Assembly: GCF_002252625.1 (NCBI RefSeq)
Contig: NZ_NQKW01000005.1
Span: 124,001-188,000, forward strand
DNA from: Synechococcus sp. 1G10
Lineage (GTDB): Bacteria; Cyanobacteriota; Cyanobacteriia; PCC-6307; Cyanobiaceae
DNA: 64,000 nucleotides
Reading direction: 5' to 3'
The notes under the pieces are model-generated. The model was not told the origin of the DNA. It saw nothing but the letters and a program-made list of their open reading frames with translations, and did no database searches. Made by a program: the position numbers and the translations under genes. This document shows positions 26,511 through 35,609 of the stretch, piece after piece. The stretch's first letter is position 1. The number at the start of each line of letters is the position of its first letter.

Positions 26511-28472
26511 TCAGCCTCGGCCGCAGCCTGCTGGACTGAGCGGAATGGCCTCGGGGTGATGGTGCGCCGCCAGTTCGAGGCGGCGGAAGGTGGGGCTGTT
26601 CTTGCGCTGATGGTTCTGCATCCGCAGCACGATGTCGTGCAGCGTGCGCACGGTGGCGGCGATGTTGGGGCCCTTGTTGAGCATCACACCCTCGGCGCGG
26701 GCGCCCATGGCGGCATCGGTGATCTCAGCGCGCGTCGGTGTGCCGCGCTGCGCCAGCTCCTCGAGCACCTGAGTGGCCCAGATACAGGGGAGATGGGCTG
26801 CTTCACAGACACGCAGCATCTCCTCCTGGATCTCAGCAAGCCGTTCCCAGCCGCACTCGATCGCCAGATCGCCGCGGGCAATCATCACTCCGAGGGGCGC
26901 CGGATGGTGCATGCCGGCCAGCAGTAGTGCGGGCAATTGATCGAAGGCCTGGCGGGTCTCGATCTTCAGGATCACGCCGAGATCCGGTCGCCCGAGGTGG
27001 ATGAGTTGCTCGTGCAGGGCGTGCACGTCGCCGGCGCAGCGCAGGAAGGATGCGTTGACGATGTCGGCGTGGTCTGCGACGAAGGCGAGGTCCTCGAGGT
27101 CGCGGGAGGTCAGCGACGCCAGCTGGAGCGTGCTGTCGGGAAGATTGATGCCCTTGTCAGCCCGCAGCCTCGAGCGCTGCCGCCGCGCTGCGGTGATCTC
27201 CACAAGCAGTTCGGCGGCGCCAGCAGGGCCGGCCGGGATGGCCACGATCCGTCCGGCGATCCGGCCGTCATCGAAGACGATTCGCTCGCCCACCTTCACA
27301 TCGGCGAAGACCTCCGGCAGGGTGCAGCCGATCACCGCCGGGCTGGTCACGGCACCACGAGCGTCGAGCACAGCGTCACGTCCCGGCTCGGTGCCAGCCA
27401 CGATTCGCAGGTGATCTCCTGGCTGGAGAGTCACGGCGCCGGGCTGGGGCGGGATCACGCCCACCAGGATCGAGATCCCGGCCTGGTTGACGAAGCGCAG
27501 CCCGGGGATGAAGTGGCAGGTGCGGGTGCAGCTCAGCAGCAGGCCTTCGGCCAGGCGCTTCTCGACCTTGAAGCGCCGCTGACGGCCGGAGGCATCGACG
27601 CCCTGCAGCACATCACCGGTCTTGAGCCGCTGCCAGTCGTCGCCGCTGACCGGCACCACGGCATCGACTCCAGCTGGGGGCTTCAGCGGTCGCATCACCG
27701 GCGCGAACAGGAGCCTCGCCGGTGTCAGCAGCCGGCCGTACACATCACGGCGGGGCTTGCAGACCAGCAGCCGCGGCCCCTCCTCAATCGGGCCGGTGCG
27801 GAGTTTGGGGCCCGCCAGATCCATCGCGATCCGGCAGGGGCGGCCCGTGGCGGCACTGGCGGATCTCACCTGATCCACCATCCGTTGCCACACCCTGGGG
27901 TCATCGTGGGCGCAGTTGATCCGGGCAACGGTCATGCCGCCCTCGAGCAGCTCGGTGATCAGAGCCGGATCAGCCGCGGCCTCGGCGGGCAGGGTCACCA
28001 TGATCGTGCCCACCTCACCCAGCAACCGCCGGGTGTTTCCGGCAGCCAGGGCCAGGCCGGCCCTGTGCTCGAGCGGTGTCTCCGCTCCCAGCCGGCGGCC
28101 ACTGTCTTCTCCGGAGAGCGCGCAGAGGATGGCCAGCACCCGCCGCAGCGTGGTGAGCACGCTGGCCTCACAGCGGCCGAGTGATGAAAGCCCCAGGCAG
28201 GCGAGCTGCTCCTGCAGTTCGCGGATGTCGTGCTGCCGCAGCGCCACGTAGTGGACCAGGTTGAGAGCACTGGGCCGATAGGCCGGAGCCACCGCCTCCA
28301 GGATGGGCAGCTCGCGGCTCTCCAGGTCGACCATGGCGCGAGCGAGTTCCACCAGCCTGGGGATGACCCTCCCGGGATCCTGGCAACCGTCGAAGAATTC
28401 CGCTGGAAGAGGCCGGCCGCCGGATCCGACCGCAGCCATCTCAAACGGCACCGGTGCCAGCACTGTGTCCAT
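26511..28472 (-). CDS. Divergent pyruvate kinase-like protein with N-terminal extension
   Basis: 653 residues, against about 470-590 for ordinary pyruvate kinases. The first ~150 residues are a helical extension not found in standard enzymes. The TIM-barrel core follows: GTIMVTLPAEA, VARINCAHDD (usual NFSHG), IAMDLAGPKLRTG (usual DTKGPEIR), GVILKIETRQAF, GVMIARGDLAIE and ATQVLEELAQRGTPTRAEITDAAMGARAEGVMLNKGP (usual MLSGET). The allosteric C-terminal domain is missing. The catalytic Lys and the metal-binding Glu and Asp appear kept, but several substrate loops differ, so catalysis may be altered. It lies downstream of a block of cyclic-nucleotide-binding and partner-switching genes. Confidence 0.8.
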   Translation of the reverse strand: MDTVLAPVPFEMAAVGSGGRPLPAEFFDGCQDPGRVIPRLVELARAMVDLESRELPILEAVAPAYRPSALNLVHYVALRQHDIRELQEQLACLGLSSLGRCEASVLTTLRRVLAILCALSGEDSGRRLGAETPLEHRAGLALAAGNTRRLLGEVGTIMVTLPAEAAADPALITELLEGGMTVARINCAHDDPRVWQRMVDQVRSASAATGRPCRIAMDLAGPKLRTGPIEEGPRLLVCKPRRDVYGRLLTPARLLFAPVMRPLKPPAGVDAVVPVSGDDWQRLKTGDVLQGVDASGRQRRFKVEKRLAEGLLLSCTRTCHFIPGLRFVNQAGISILVGVIPPQPGAVTLQPGDHLRIVAGTEPGRDAVLDARGAVTSPAVIGCTLPEVFADVKVGERIVFDDGRIAGRIVAIPAGPAGAAELLVEITAARRQRSRLRADKGINLPDSTLQLASLTSRDLEDLAFVADHADIVNASFLRCAGDVHALHEQLIHLGRPDLGVILKIETRQAFDQLPALLLAGMHHPAPLGVMIARGDLAIECGWERLAEIQEEMLRVCEAAHLPCIWATQVLEELAQRGTPTRAEITDAAMGARAEGVMLNKGPNIAATVRTLHDIVLRMQNHQRKNSPTFRRLELAAHHHPEAIPLSPAGCGRG

Positions 28473-28566
28473 CAGATCATTCTGATCGGGCTGCCCTGCG
28501 GCTTCAGTCTTGCTCCATACATGGGCCTGGCGGGCAATGTGAGGGTCTGATGTGGTCTCTGAGGGA

Positions 28567-28956
28567 TCAGCTCAGCTCCGCCAGACGGATCTTCAGATCC
28601 CGCAGGCGTTGATCGATTGCAGCGAGCAGATCGAGGGCAAACATCGGCGTCTCTTGAAGCGCGAACAGGAACTCCTCTCGTCCCATCACCAGCAGGCGGC
28701 AGGGGGTGATCGCCAAAGCGTGCCCGTGGCGCCTGTGCTGCGGTTCCACCACTGCCCCCATGCCGAACACCTCTCCCGGGGCGATGTCTTCACTGCAGGG
28801 TGCTGGGCCCCAGCTTAGGCGCACCGTGCCCTCGAGCAGGCCGAACATCTGGTCGCCGGGTGCCCCGGCTACGAAGATCGTGTCGCCTTCGGGAACCTCC
28901 ATCACGTCACCGTTCTGAGCCAGCGAACGCATGATCTCCAGGGGGGTGACGGCCAT
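28567..28956 (-). CDS. Small cyclic-nucleotide-binding (Crp-like sensor) domain protein
   Basis: 129 residues from the ATG at 28956; longer in-frame starts up to 29079 exist but add unlike sequence. It is a lone cNMP-binding beta barrel: MEVPEGDTIFVAGAPGDQMFGLLEGTVRLSW, then DIAPGEVFGMGAVVEPQHRRHGHALAITPCRLLVM. The phosphate-binding cassette is atypical (FGMGAVVEPQHRRHG rather than FGE(M/L)AL..PRAA), so the ligand is uncertain. No DNA-binding domain. It is one of three cNMP-type proteins in this block. Confidence 0.8.
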   Translation of the reverse strand: MAVTPLEIMRSLAQNGDVMEVPEGDTIFVAGAPGDQMFGLLEGTVRLSWGPAPCSEDIAPGEVFGMGAVVEPQHRRHGHALAITPCRLLVMGREEFLFALQETPMFALDLLAAIDQRLRDLKIRLAELS

Positions 28957-29158
28957 GACAGGAGGAAAGGAACTTGAAAAAGTGTGGCCCAGACGGGTTA
29001 AGAATCGCTTGGCCGCCTGCAAAGCGGGACTTGATCGTGCCGGGAGCCTTTCCCCCAGGGCCGGCACCGGAAATCGCATGAATCAGGTCGTGAAGACACT
29101 GAGGATCGCTCCGGCGAGTTTCGTGCCTCTGTGGGCCTGTGGGTCAGGCATCGATGGC

Positions 29159-29302
29159 ATGAGCGTCAAGAAAAGGCCGAGATTCCGATGGTTCTACGGC
29201 TACGCCCTGATTCTGGGAGTGATGGCATTGATCGCCGGGCTGCAAACGTATTTCTTGTGGCGTCGAGGCTGGTTCCTGGACTGGACCGCGATGCGGCTCT
29301 GA
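29159..29302 (+). CDS. Small single-span membrane protein
   Basis: 47 residues: a basic start (MSVKKRPRFRWFYGY), one transmembrane helix (ALILGVMALIAGLQTYFLW) and a short aromatic tail. The charge pattern suggests an inner-membrane protein with the N-terminus inside. It is alone on the plus strand between the cNMP and phosphatase genes. Unrecognised. Confidence 0.45.
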   Translation: MSVKKRPRFRWFYGYALILGVMALIAGLQTYFLWRRGWFLDWTAMRL

Positions 29303-29456
29303 ACGTTCCTCCACAGGAACCTCTGCGGCAGCTAACAGGCGGCTGGGAGCTGACCAGTCAGAAGTTAAGATCCTTCTGCAGGGCCGATGATCTTGCCGCG
29401 GTAGACACTCGTGGCCGAGCGCGTTTCCGTCCGGGCGGAGTCAGGACCGCTGCCGT

Positions 29457-30734
29457 TCACGAACGTTCACCGCCTCGCCGCTGCAAGCCTCCAGCCGTGA
29501 GAAGGATCCGCACCGCCAGCATCGTTGCGTCGTCATCGAGCGAGTGGGCTCCAGTGAACCGCCGCAACTCCTCGCGTAGCTGATCGATCAACGGATCCAG
29601 CGGTTCCAGCCGTCGTTGGCCCAGAAATTCCATGCAACGCGTTTCCGAAAATGGCTCACAGGCATCGTTCTCGGCTTCGGTGATCCCATCGGTGTAGCAG
29701 AACATCAGATCACCTGGATGGAGAGTTGCCTCCATGACGCTGAAGGAAGCTTCGGGGAAAACGCCGATCAAGGCCCCTGCTGGGAGAGGGAGAGGTCGCG
29801 CATCGCTTTCGGTCACAATCAGGGGAGCACAGTGACCGGCATTGGAGTACCGGAGGAGGCCGCTGCCCAGGTCGAGGAACCCGCAGAACACGGTGATGAA
29901 ATGGGAGGTCTCATTGCCTTCGCAGAGGCGGTCATTCAGCTTTCTGAGCAATTCATTCGGCGACGGCTCCGAGATGGCCAGCATGCGCAGCAGCCCGATG
30001 GCGCGTGCCATCAGCAAAGCCGCCCCAATGCCATGACCCGATACGTCACCAATGCAAACGAACAGACGATGATCATTGATCAACAAGACATCAAACAGGT
30101 CACCACCCACCGAGGAGGCAGGTTCCATCAACGCGCTGACCTGGAAGTCCGATCGGTCGGGAAAAAGCGGACGGTGCAGCGGCAGCATCCCCGTCTGCAG
30201 CTCATGAGCGAGGTGCAACTCCTTGCGCAGGTGCGAGAGTTCGAGACCTTCGCGTTGAGCTTGCAGGGTGAGCTGATTGGTGAGACGCATCCGCTCGGTC
30301 AGGCTGGTCATCAGATTCCTCGCCACACCGGGCAGCAGGATCAGCCGAGACCACAGCAGTTCCGGGGTGAGCCGCAGCACGGTCGAATCCGACACCGCCC
30401 GAACCAGGGCTGAGACGGGCTTGCCATCAATGGCCGAGAACTCACCGACGCACTGTCCGGCCGGAATGGGAATCCCAGCACTCTCATACCCATCAGCTTC
30501 GAGAAGCGCGATCATCTCCCCACTTAACACGATATAGACGTTCTGATTGGCCTCACCGGGTCGAAGCAACGTCAAGCCAGCAGGAAGCAGAATTAGATCA
30601 GCTTTAGAGAGAGCAATGTCCAGGGCCGTCGAGTCAACATTATGGAAGAGGGGCACCCAGCCAAGAGAGTCGGGCACCGTTCGATCACCCCAGAGCCCGA
30701 GTGAGACCGGGAGAGCGGATTGAGACTTCAGCAT
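29457..30734 (-). CDS. RsbU/SpoIIE-type PP2C phosphatase with N-terminal cNMP-binding domain
   Basis: 425 residues. Residues about 25-145 are a cyclic-nucleotide-binding barrel (LLPAGLTLLRPGEANQNVYIVLSGEMIALLEADG, CVGEFSAIDGKPVSALVRAVSDSTVLRL). A coiled linker (LRKELHLAHELQTGMLP) leads to a PP2C-type SpoIIE domain with the metal-binding motifs SSVGGDLFDV, GDVSGHGIGAALLMA, FCYTDGITEAEN and SLDDDATMLAV. In partner switching such enzymes dephosphorylate the STAS antagonist. It starts 10 bases after the RsbW-like gene in the same operon. Confidence 0.92.
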   Translation of the reverse strand: MLKSQSALPVSLGLWGDRTVPDSLGWVPLFHNVDSTALDIALSKADLILLPAGLTLLRPGEANQNVYIVLSGEMIALLEADGYESAGIPIPAGQCVGEFSAIDGKPVSALVRAVSDSTVLRLTPELLWSRLILLPGVARNLMTSLTERMRLTNQLTLQAQREGLELSHLRKELHLAHELQTGMLPLHRPLFPDRSDFQVSALMEPASSVGGDLFDVLLINDHRLFVCIGDVSGHGIGAALLMARAIGLLRMLAISEPSPNELLRKLNDRLCEGNETSHFITVFCGFLDLGSGLLRYSNAGHCAPLIVTESDARPLPLPAGALIGVFPEASFSVMEATLHPGDLMFCYTDGITEAENDACEPFSETRCMEFLGQRRLEPLDPLIDQLREELRRFTGAHSLDDDATMLAVRILLTAGGLQRRGGERS

Positions 30735-30744
30735 GGCGGCGCGG

Positions 30745-31197
30745 TCAGACGTTGTGCGGCCAATGGACAGTGATTCTCAGTTCGTTCCTGTCTTCGACAC
30801 GGCAATAATCGAGATCATCGGAAAAAGTACGCATCATCTTCAACCCCAATCCACCTGGCTGTGCGTCGAGAAGCGAGCCAGGTGTGGGTCTTGGAACGTA
30901 ATCGTCCAGATCGAATGAAGTGCCGTAGTCAGTGATCGAAAGAACCGCCGAGTTGTGTTTGCCGGATCGATCCACGCACAGCCGAAGCAGAACGGGGCAG
31001 CTCAAGGCGCCTGGGCCTCCATGATTGATCACGTTCGCGAGTGCCTCATTCAGGCAGAGGTCCAACCGCAGAATCTGGTCGGGGGGAACATCGCGTTCCA
31101 CGCATTCGCTGGCCAGCCAGACGGATGATCTTCCAACGTCGACGGCATTCGCCTGGATGGTGAAGGAGGCGGCGGGAAGAACGGGTTCACCTAGCAT
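30745..31197 (-). CDS. RsbW-like anti-sigma / serine kinase (HATPase_c)
   Basis: 150 residues of GHKL-type ATPase: N-box LCLNEALANVINHGGPGAL, then SITDYGTSFDLDDY and the G-box PGGLGLKMMRTFSDDLDYCR. Relatives phosphorylate an STAS antagonist and inhibit a sigma factor or another target. The target here is unknown; cyanobacteria lack SigB, though a group 2 sigma factor is encoded 20 kb away. It is nine bases from the RsbV-like gene. Confidence 0.92.
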   Translation of the reverse strand: MLGEPVLPAASFTIQANAVDVGRSSVWLASECVERDVPPDQILRLDLCLNEALANVINHGGPGALSCPVLLRLCVDRSGKHNSAVLSITDYGTSFDLDDYVPRPTPGSLLDAQPGGLGLKMMRTFSDDLDYCRVEDRNELRITVHWPHNV

Positions 31198-31206
31198 GGA
31201 AGCAGC

Positions 31207-31560
31207 TCAGGCGACGGCAGCCTCAAGGGCTTCCCTTTCCGTGGCGAACATGGGCACGATGGTGCCAACACCGGTGGTTTCGAGAGTCTTGGCCACAAGA
31301 TCATTATCACCGACAAGAAGAACAAGCCGCCCACCGCGCCGGGCGACCGCCTTGGCATTATTGATGATTTCACGAATAGCCACCGATGCGAGGAACGTGA
31401 CTTCTCTCAGATCGACGATCACACGTCGTCCCTTTGCCGCACTGAGGGAAGCGAATTTCATCGTGATCGCTTCCGTTCCGATCATATCCAGCCGTCCAGA
31501 TAGCCTGATGCTCCGGCAGACATCGCTGTGGTCTTCATGCTCAATTGAAGCAGACGACAT
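31207..31560 (-). CDS. RsbV-like STAS-domain anti-sigma factor antagonist
   Basis: 117 residues. The STAS fold is visible: CRSIRLSGRLDMIGTEAI, then RRVIVDLREVTFLASVAIREIINNAKAVARRGGRLVLLVGDN. The Ser in FLASVAIRE is the likely phosphorylation site for the adjacent kinase. It is the first small gene of the rsbV-rsbW-rsbU order, downstream of the large translocase-like gene on the same strand. Confidence 0.92.
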   Translation of the reverse strand: MSSASIEHEDHSDVCRSIRLSGRLDMIGTEAITMKFASLSAAKGRRVIVDLREVTFLASVAIREIINNAKAVARRGGRLVLLVGDNDLVAKTLETTGVGTIVPMFATEREALEAAVA

Positions 31561-31674
31561 TCTTGCCAGTCAAATTAAATCTCATTCTATCCTACAAGCC
31601 GGTATGCTGCAAAGCGAGACCGGCGCCATGCTTCGAGCTATTCGCCTCAGCATTCGACAGGAACCTGCCTCGGT

Positions 31675-34600
31675 TCAGCCGGCTGCGAAGATGCCGGCGC
31701 CACGGGGTGTCTGACTGGCATCGATCTCGACTGCTTCCCTTGCTGTTGTCTGGCGAATCCGCTTGGCCAGTTCCCGGATCACACCCTGGATGATCTCCGG
31801 CTGATCCACCATCAGATCCAGCAGGGTCTCCTGCTCGATGCGGTAGAGCCGGGTCGGCCAGATCGCCGTCACGGAGGCGGAACGGGGTTCCGGATCGATA
31901 GCCGCCAGCTCTCCCACGATCTCGTGATCGCCCAATTCGACAATGGTCTGGTCACCGACATGAACCCGAACCAAGCCATCGATGATCACATACATTGATG
32001 TGCCCAGCTCTCCGCGCTCGAACAGGGTCTCGCCAGCAGACAACTGCACTTCATCCAGCACGTTGGCCAGTTGCAGCAGGACATCACTGGGTGTCGAGGC
32101 GAAGATACTCACCCCCTTGAGAAGGATCACCCTCTCGATCGTGACGGTACCGTTCATAAGAGTCTTTTGGTCGGACATGCGGTCGAGCAGATCGCGTACC
32201 CGAGGATGATCGTGGTGGGCAATCCTCGCCGCATATTGGCCGATGTCCGACGGATTGAGCGACCAGGACGCAAGCAGGGCAGTCTCGGCGACCACGGGAT
32301 TCCCCGAACCGATCGCGTCGGTCACGGCATCGTGAAAGCTGACGTCGGGGCGGCGGGCGGCGCAATAGAGCGCACAGGCACGCGTCCAGGAATCGGAGCT
32401 CAGCCCCCTGCGGGCTTCGAGGATCTCAAGCAGACGCTCATGCGCGGGCAGGGGCCTCGGTCGCACCTCCTCAGGGAGCTCCCGCAGGGCGGCAGGAGGG
32501 GCAAGGCGCTCCAGGAAGGGAAACGTGAGGCTCTTCAGGACAGGGGTGAGAATCGAATCAAGGAGTTCGAGGGCGATCGCCCGCTCCCGGGGCGATCCGG
32601 TCCAGTAGCGCAGGCGGGCCTGTCGCAGGAGGCTGCCGGATTGAAGGAAACCCAGCAGCAGGAGCAGTCGATCCCTCGTGCGCTCGAGTTCGTTGGCCAG
32701 TGCCATGGGCAACACCTCATGCAGGTCATGACCGAATTCAGCCATAGCGCTCAGGAGCCAGGCACCGTGGCGAACCTCCCGCAGCAGCTGGGCTTCCACC
32801 TCGGGGCGGACGCTCTCATCGGCGCGGTAACGGCATCCCGCCAATGAGGACTGGGCCGCGTGGCGGATGGCCGGGTCTTCCGACCGGCTGCGGTCCAGGA
32901 GCGAGGCGATGGCACGGGGGGAACGGAGCGTCCCGAGCAGGCGGAGGATCCGCCGCTCCTCCTCGCTGCCGGTCGGCGCCCGCTCGAGTTGGACGATCAG
33001 GGCATCGACACCCGCGTCTCCCGCGCCAAGCAGGGACCGGCGCGCATGAATGGCGCAGGCCGGATCCCCCAGACTCTCTGCGACGGCGGGCCACAGGCGG
33101 GGATGGGCGATCGCTCCCGCGGCCTCGAGTGCAGCCCTGCGCACCCTCACGTCCGGATCAAGGAGAAAGGACTGCAAGGGTCGGTACAGATCACGATGGC
33201 CGAGCTGCCCTAGGATCTGTACGCCGTCCGCACGCTGGCAGGGATCGGCGGAACGCAGCAGGCGGCGGAGCATCTGCCAGCCGTTCCGACGACCCGTCGT
33301 GTCGCCATGACGCAGCAGGCCGACAAGGACGGCGGTTCGCACGGCCGGATGCGGACTCCGGAGGTCAACAGCCAATCGGGCCGGGTTGCGATCTGAATCC
33401 TGTACCGCCAGAACCCGGATCGCGGCGGCGCGCACCTCGGGAATCGGATCGGCGTCGGCGATCGACCTCAGGGCCCCCAGATCGGGCAAGATTCCTGTCC
33501 GTTCCAGCAGCCCCAGAACATGGCACCGCAGCTCGGGAGCAGGGTGCCTCATGAGCTCAGGAAGCTGGGTCTTCAGAAAGGCCGGGTCGGCGTCCGCCAG
33601 CAGATCGAGGGCATAGACGGCGGGGCCGACCTGCGGACCGAGCGCCGTTTTCCGCAGGATGGCCAGCGTGGCTGGATCGCTCGCCTGGAACGCACCGCCG
33701 GTCAGCTGCCTGCGTTGCAGTGCTATGGCCAGCGCCCGCGGATACTGTCGGCGCAGAAGCCGAGCCAGAACAAGCCAGACCCCTGCCACAGCAAGCATCA
33801 GGCAGGCAAGGGCCGTCACTCCATCGGGCCAGAAGTGGTCGAGGCACAGAAGCAGAACGCCGGCGAGGCCTGCGCCCACCGGGCTGATGATTCCTTCTGC
33901 GAAGGTCTGGATTCTGACCCTGTCCCGGCTGGCGAACGGCTGAAACAGGAGCAGAACGGAGGAACGATCGATCGAGAGCCGCAGAACGCGATCGAAGAAC
34001 TTGGACAGCGCAAGAGCCCCGAAAACCACCAGGGTGGGGAGACCAAGACCAGTGGCCGCAACGCTGGCCAGCGACGTCAGGCCGAGGCTGAGCGGAAGGA
34101 CCAGCAGACCGATGCCCAGCCCCCAGCGGTTGAGCACAGGACCGGTGGCAAACGATCGCAGCCCCAGCGTCGTGGAGGCCGCCACGGCGTAGAAGGTGCC
34201 GAGAAAGGCCGCCACGGCGTCGGCATTGCTGAAACGTGCATGCGCCGCCACCAGAAAACTCTTGTCGACCAGGAAGCGCATCAGCACAGAGGCCAGGAAC
34301 AGCGCCAGGATCAGCCTCGTGTAGCTCGACCCCAGCGGCTGGGACCGCTGGGGTCCCTTCCCCCGCTGCTGGGGATCGGAGCGGTGCCGGTGCCGGCGAT
34401 CAACGCGCAGAATGAATTCCACGACGGGGAGGCAGAGCGCGGCGGCGGCGGCGGAGAGAAGCACGAGATTCTCACTGCCGAGCCGAGCCACCAGCACGGG
34501 CAGCCCGAAGCCGCCGACGACGAGGGCCAGCACTTCTCCTGAGCCGATCACCCCGTACAGCCGCTTGGCCTGGCGCACATCGAGCAGCGAGGCGGTGAGG

Positions 34601-35049
34601 CCCCAGAACTCCAGGTTCAGTAACCCCTCCACCACCCGATACCAGATCAGCAGACCGAAGGCCGCCACCATGGCAGCATCAGTCGCCATCAGCGAGCGGA
34701 GAAAGAGAAAACCCAGAGTGATCAGCAACAGACTGAATCGCCAGGCCTGCTGATTGGAATATCGGTTGGCGAACCAGAGGTGAAAACCACTGGTCAGTGG
34801 CCCCACGATGGCCACGGAGAGATAGATCAGTGGGAGACCCTTGGGGCCAACAAAGGAGAGAAAGAGAGCATTTGCCGATGTCAGCGTGAAGATAAGAATC
34901 GAGCCGATAAGCGCAGAATGCAGGAAAAGTGCTGCGACGAGAGCTCTCTCGCCGGGATGCACTCCCAGGCCTGCACTGATGTAGTCGCGGGCCGAATCCC
35001 CCCAGGAACGAATCGTCGCGACGGCTGATGAAGGATCTGCTGGTGTCAC
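31675..35049 (-). CDS. Nucleotide-translocase-like (MFS/NTT) membrane protein fused to HEAT repeats and a cNMP-binding domain
   Basis: About 1124 residues from a GTG at 35049; a TTG at 35169 is an alternative. The first ~450 residues hold about 10-12 membrane helices and resemble the ATP:ADP translocase fold (ALFLHSALIGSILIFTLTSANALFLSFVG, FSLLLITLGFLFLRS, VVEGLLNLEFWGLTASLLDVRQAKRLYGVIGSGEVLA). The middle ~500 residues are HEAT-like repeats (ELRCHVLGLLERTGI, PEVRAAAIRVLA, DVRVRRAALEAAG). The end is a cNMP-binding barrel (GVSIFASTPSDVLLQLANVLDEVQLSAGETLFERGELGTSMYVIIDGLVRV, IVGELAAIDPEPRSASVTA). Transport and ligand are unproven. It leads the partner-switching operon. Confidence 0.85.
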   Translation of the reverse strand: MTPADPSSAVATIRSWGDSARDYISAGLGVHPGERALVAALFLHSALIGSILIFTLTSANALFLSFVGPKGLPLIYLSVAIVGPLTSGFHLWFANRYSNQQAWRFSLLLITLGFLFLRSLMATDAAMVAAFGLLIWYRVVEGLLNLEFWGLTASLLDVRQAKRLYGVIGSGEVLALVVGGFGLPVLVARLGSENLVLLSAAAAALCLPVVEFILRVDRRHRHRSDPQQRGKGPQRSQPLGSSYTRLILALFLASVLMRFLVDKSFLVAAHARFSNADAVAAFLGTFYAVAASTTLGLRSFATGPVLNRWGLGIGLLVLPLSLGLTSLASVAATGLGLPTLVVFGALALSKFFDRVLRLSIDRSSVLLLFQPFASRDRVRIQTFAEGIISPVGAGLAGVLLLCLDHFWPDGVTALACLMLAVAGVWLVLARLLRRQYPRALAIALQRRQLTGGAFQASDPATLAILRKTALGPQVGPAVYALDLLADADPAFLKTQLPELMRHPAPELRCHVLGLLERTGILPDLGALRSIADADPIPEVRAAAIRVLAVQDSDRNPARLAVDLRSPHPAVRTAVLVGLLRHGDTTGRRNGWQMLRRLLRSADPCQRADGVQILGQLGHRDLYRPLQSFLLDPDVRVRRAALEAAGAIAHPRLWPAVAESLGDPACAIHARRSLLGAGDAGVDALIVQLERAPTGSEEERRILRLLGTLRSPRAIASLLDRSRSEDPAIRHAAQSSLAGCRYRADESVRPEVEAQLLREVRHGAWLLSAMAEFGHDLHEVLPMALANELERTRDRLLLLLGFLQSGSLLRQARLRYWTGSPRERAIALELLDSILTPVLKSLTFPFLERLAPPAALRELPEEVRPRPLPAHERLLEILEARRGLSSDSWTRACALYCAARRPDVSFHDAVTDAIGSGNPVVAETALLASWSLNPSDIGQYAARIAHHDHPRVRDLLDRMSDQKTLMNGTVTIERVILLKGVSIFASTPSDVLLQLANVLDEVQLSAGETLFERGELGTSMYVIIDGLVRVHVGDQTIVELGDHEIVGELAAIDPEPRSASVTAIWPTRLYRIEQETLLDLMVDQPEIIQGVIRELAKRIRQTTAREAVEIDASQTPRGAGIFAAG

Positions 35050-35147
35050 GGAGGATCCAGCCTTGCTAGCCGGTGAACAGCGAAACCTTACGTCTTCATG
35101 AGGAGGCGACGAGTTCGGCTGACCCGTGATTGACAGGTGCTGGAGCG

Positions 35148-35417
35148 CTAACGGGCATCCCGCCGACAAGCGCTGAACTCACTGCCGGAACACGCACAGG
35201 TGCTGCAAGGTATTGCAGGACACAGCCGATCGCGAGATCTCTGACGATGGCCCTCCTGGAGCAGAGAGGAGGCATCGGAGTAACCCAGGGCCTCGGCCAG
35301 AAATGGCGCTTCGAGAGTGAACCGCTCCAGCATCAGGTTCAGTTCATATCCATCCCCCCAGAGCCAGCGACGCCGGTCCTGCACGATCCCGGCCACTAGA
35401 GGATGTCGTGAGACCAC
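35148..35417 (-). CDS. Possible small protein, unrecognised
   Basis: 89 codons from a GTG, with reasonable codon use in the first 60 (RRRWLWGDGYELNLMLERFTLEAPFLAEALGYSD) and a Cys-rich, odd end. It may be a gene remnant. If real, it argues that the translocase-like gene downstream starts at 35049 rather than at 35169. The rest of this intergenic region holds the Pho-box-like repeat. Confidence 0.3.
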   Translation of the reverse strand: MVSRHPLVAGIVQDRRRWLWGDGYELNLMLERFTLEAPFLAEALGYSDASSLLQEGHRQRSRDRLCPAIPCSTCACSGSEFSACRRDAR

Positions 35418-35531
35418 GGGCCGGGGTCAGGGCCAGCTGGTCGCAGCTGGTCGCGTCTCCTTGTCCAAGGGGGCCTGGCCATGGGACCAACGCCCGGAAG
35501 TGCCATTCAACAGCCTATGAGGAGCACGGTT

Positions 35532-35561
35532 CACAACCCAGCCCTAACTTACTGTTAACCA
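35532..35561 (+). promoter_or_regulatory. Pho-box-like triple repeat upstream of the phosphate-binding protein gene
   Basis: Three 8-base units at 11-base spacing: CACAACCC, CCTAACTT and GTTAACCA, each separated by three bases. This fits the cyanobacterial SphR/PhoB pattern of repeated (C)TTAACC(T) units. It ends about 48 bases before the start codon. Regulation by phosphate starvation is inferred. Confidence 0.6.
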
Positions 35562-35609
35562 ATGATGCCCACCTCCTCACGCAAAGTGAGTGGGTAGGGC
35601 GCTCGCTCC

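Noticed and set aside
28931-29302. Longer 123-codon version of the small membrane protein
   Set aside because: The upstream part overlaps the divergent cNMP gene start and has no coherent composition; the ATG at 29159 is enough.
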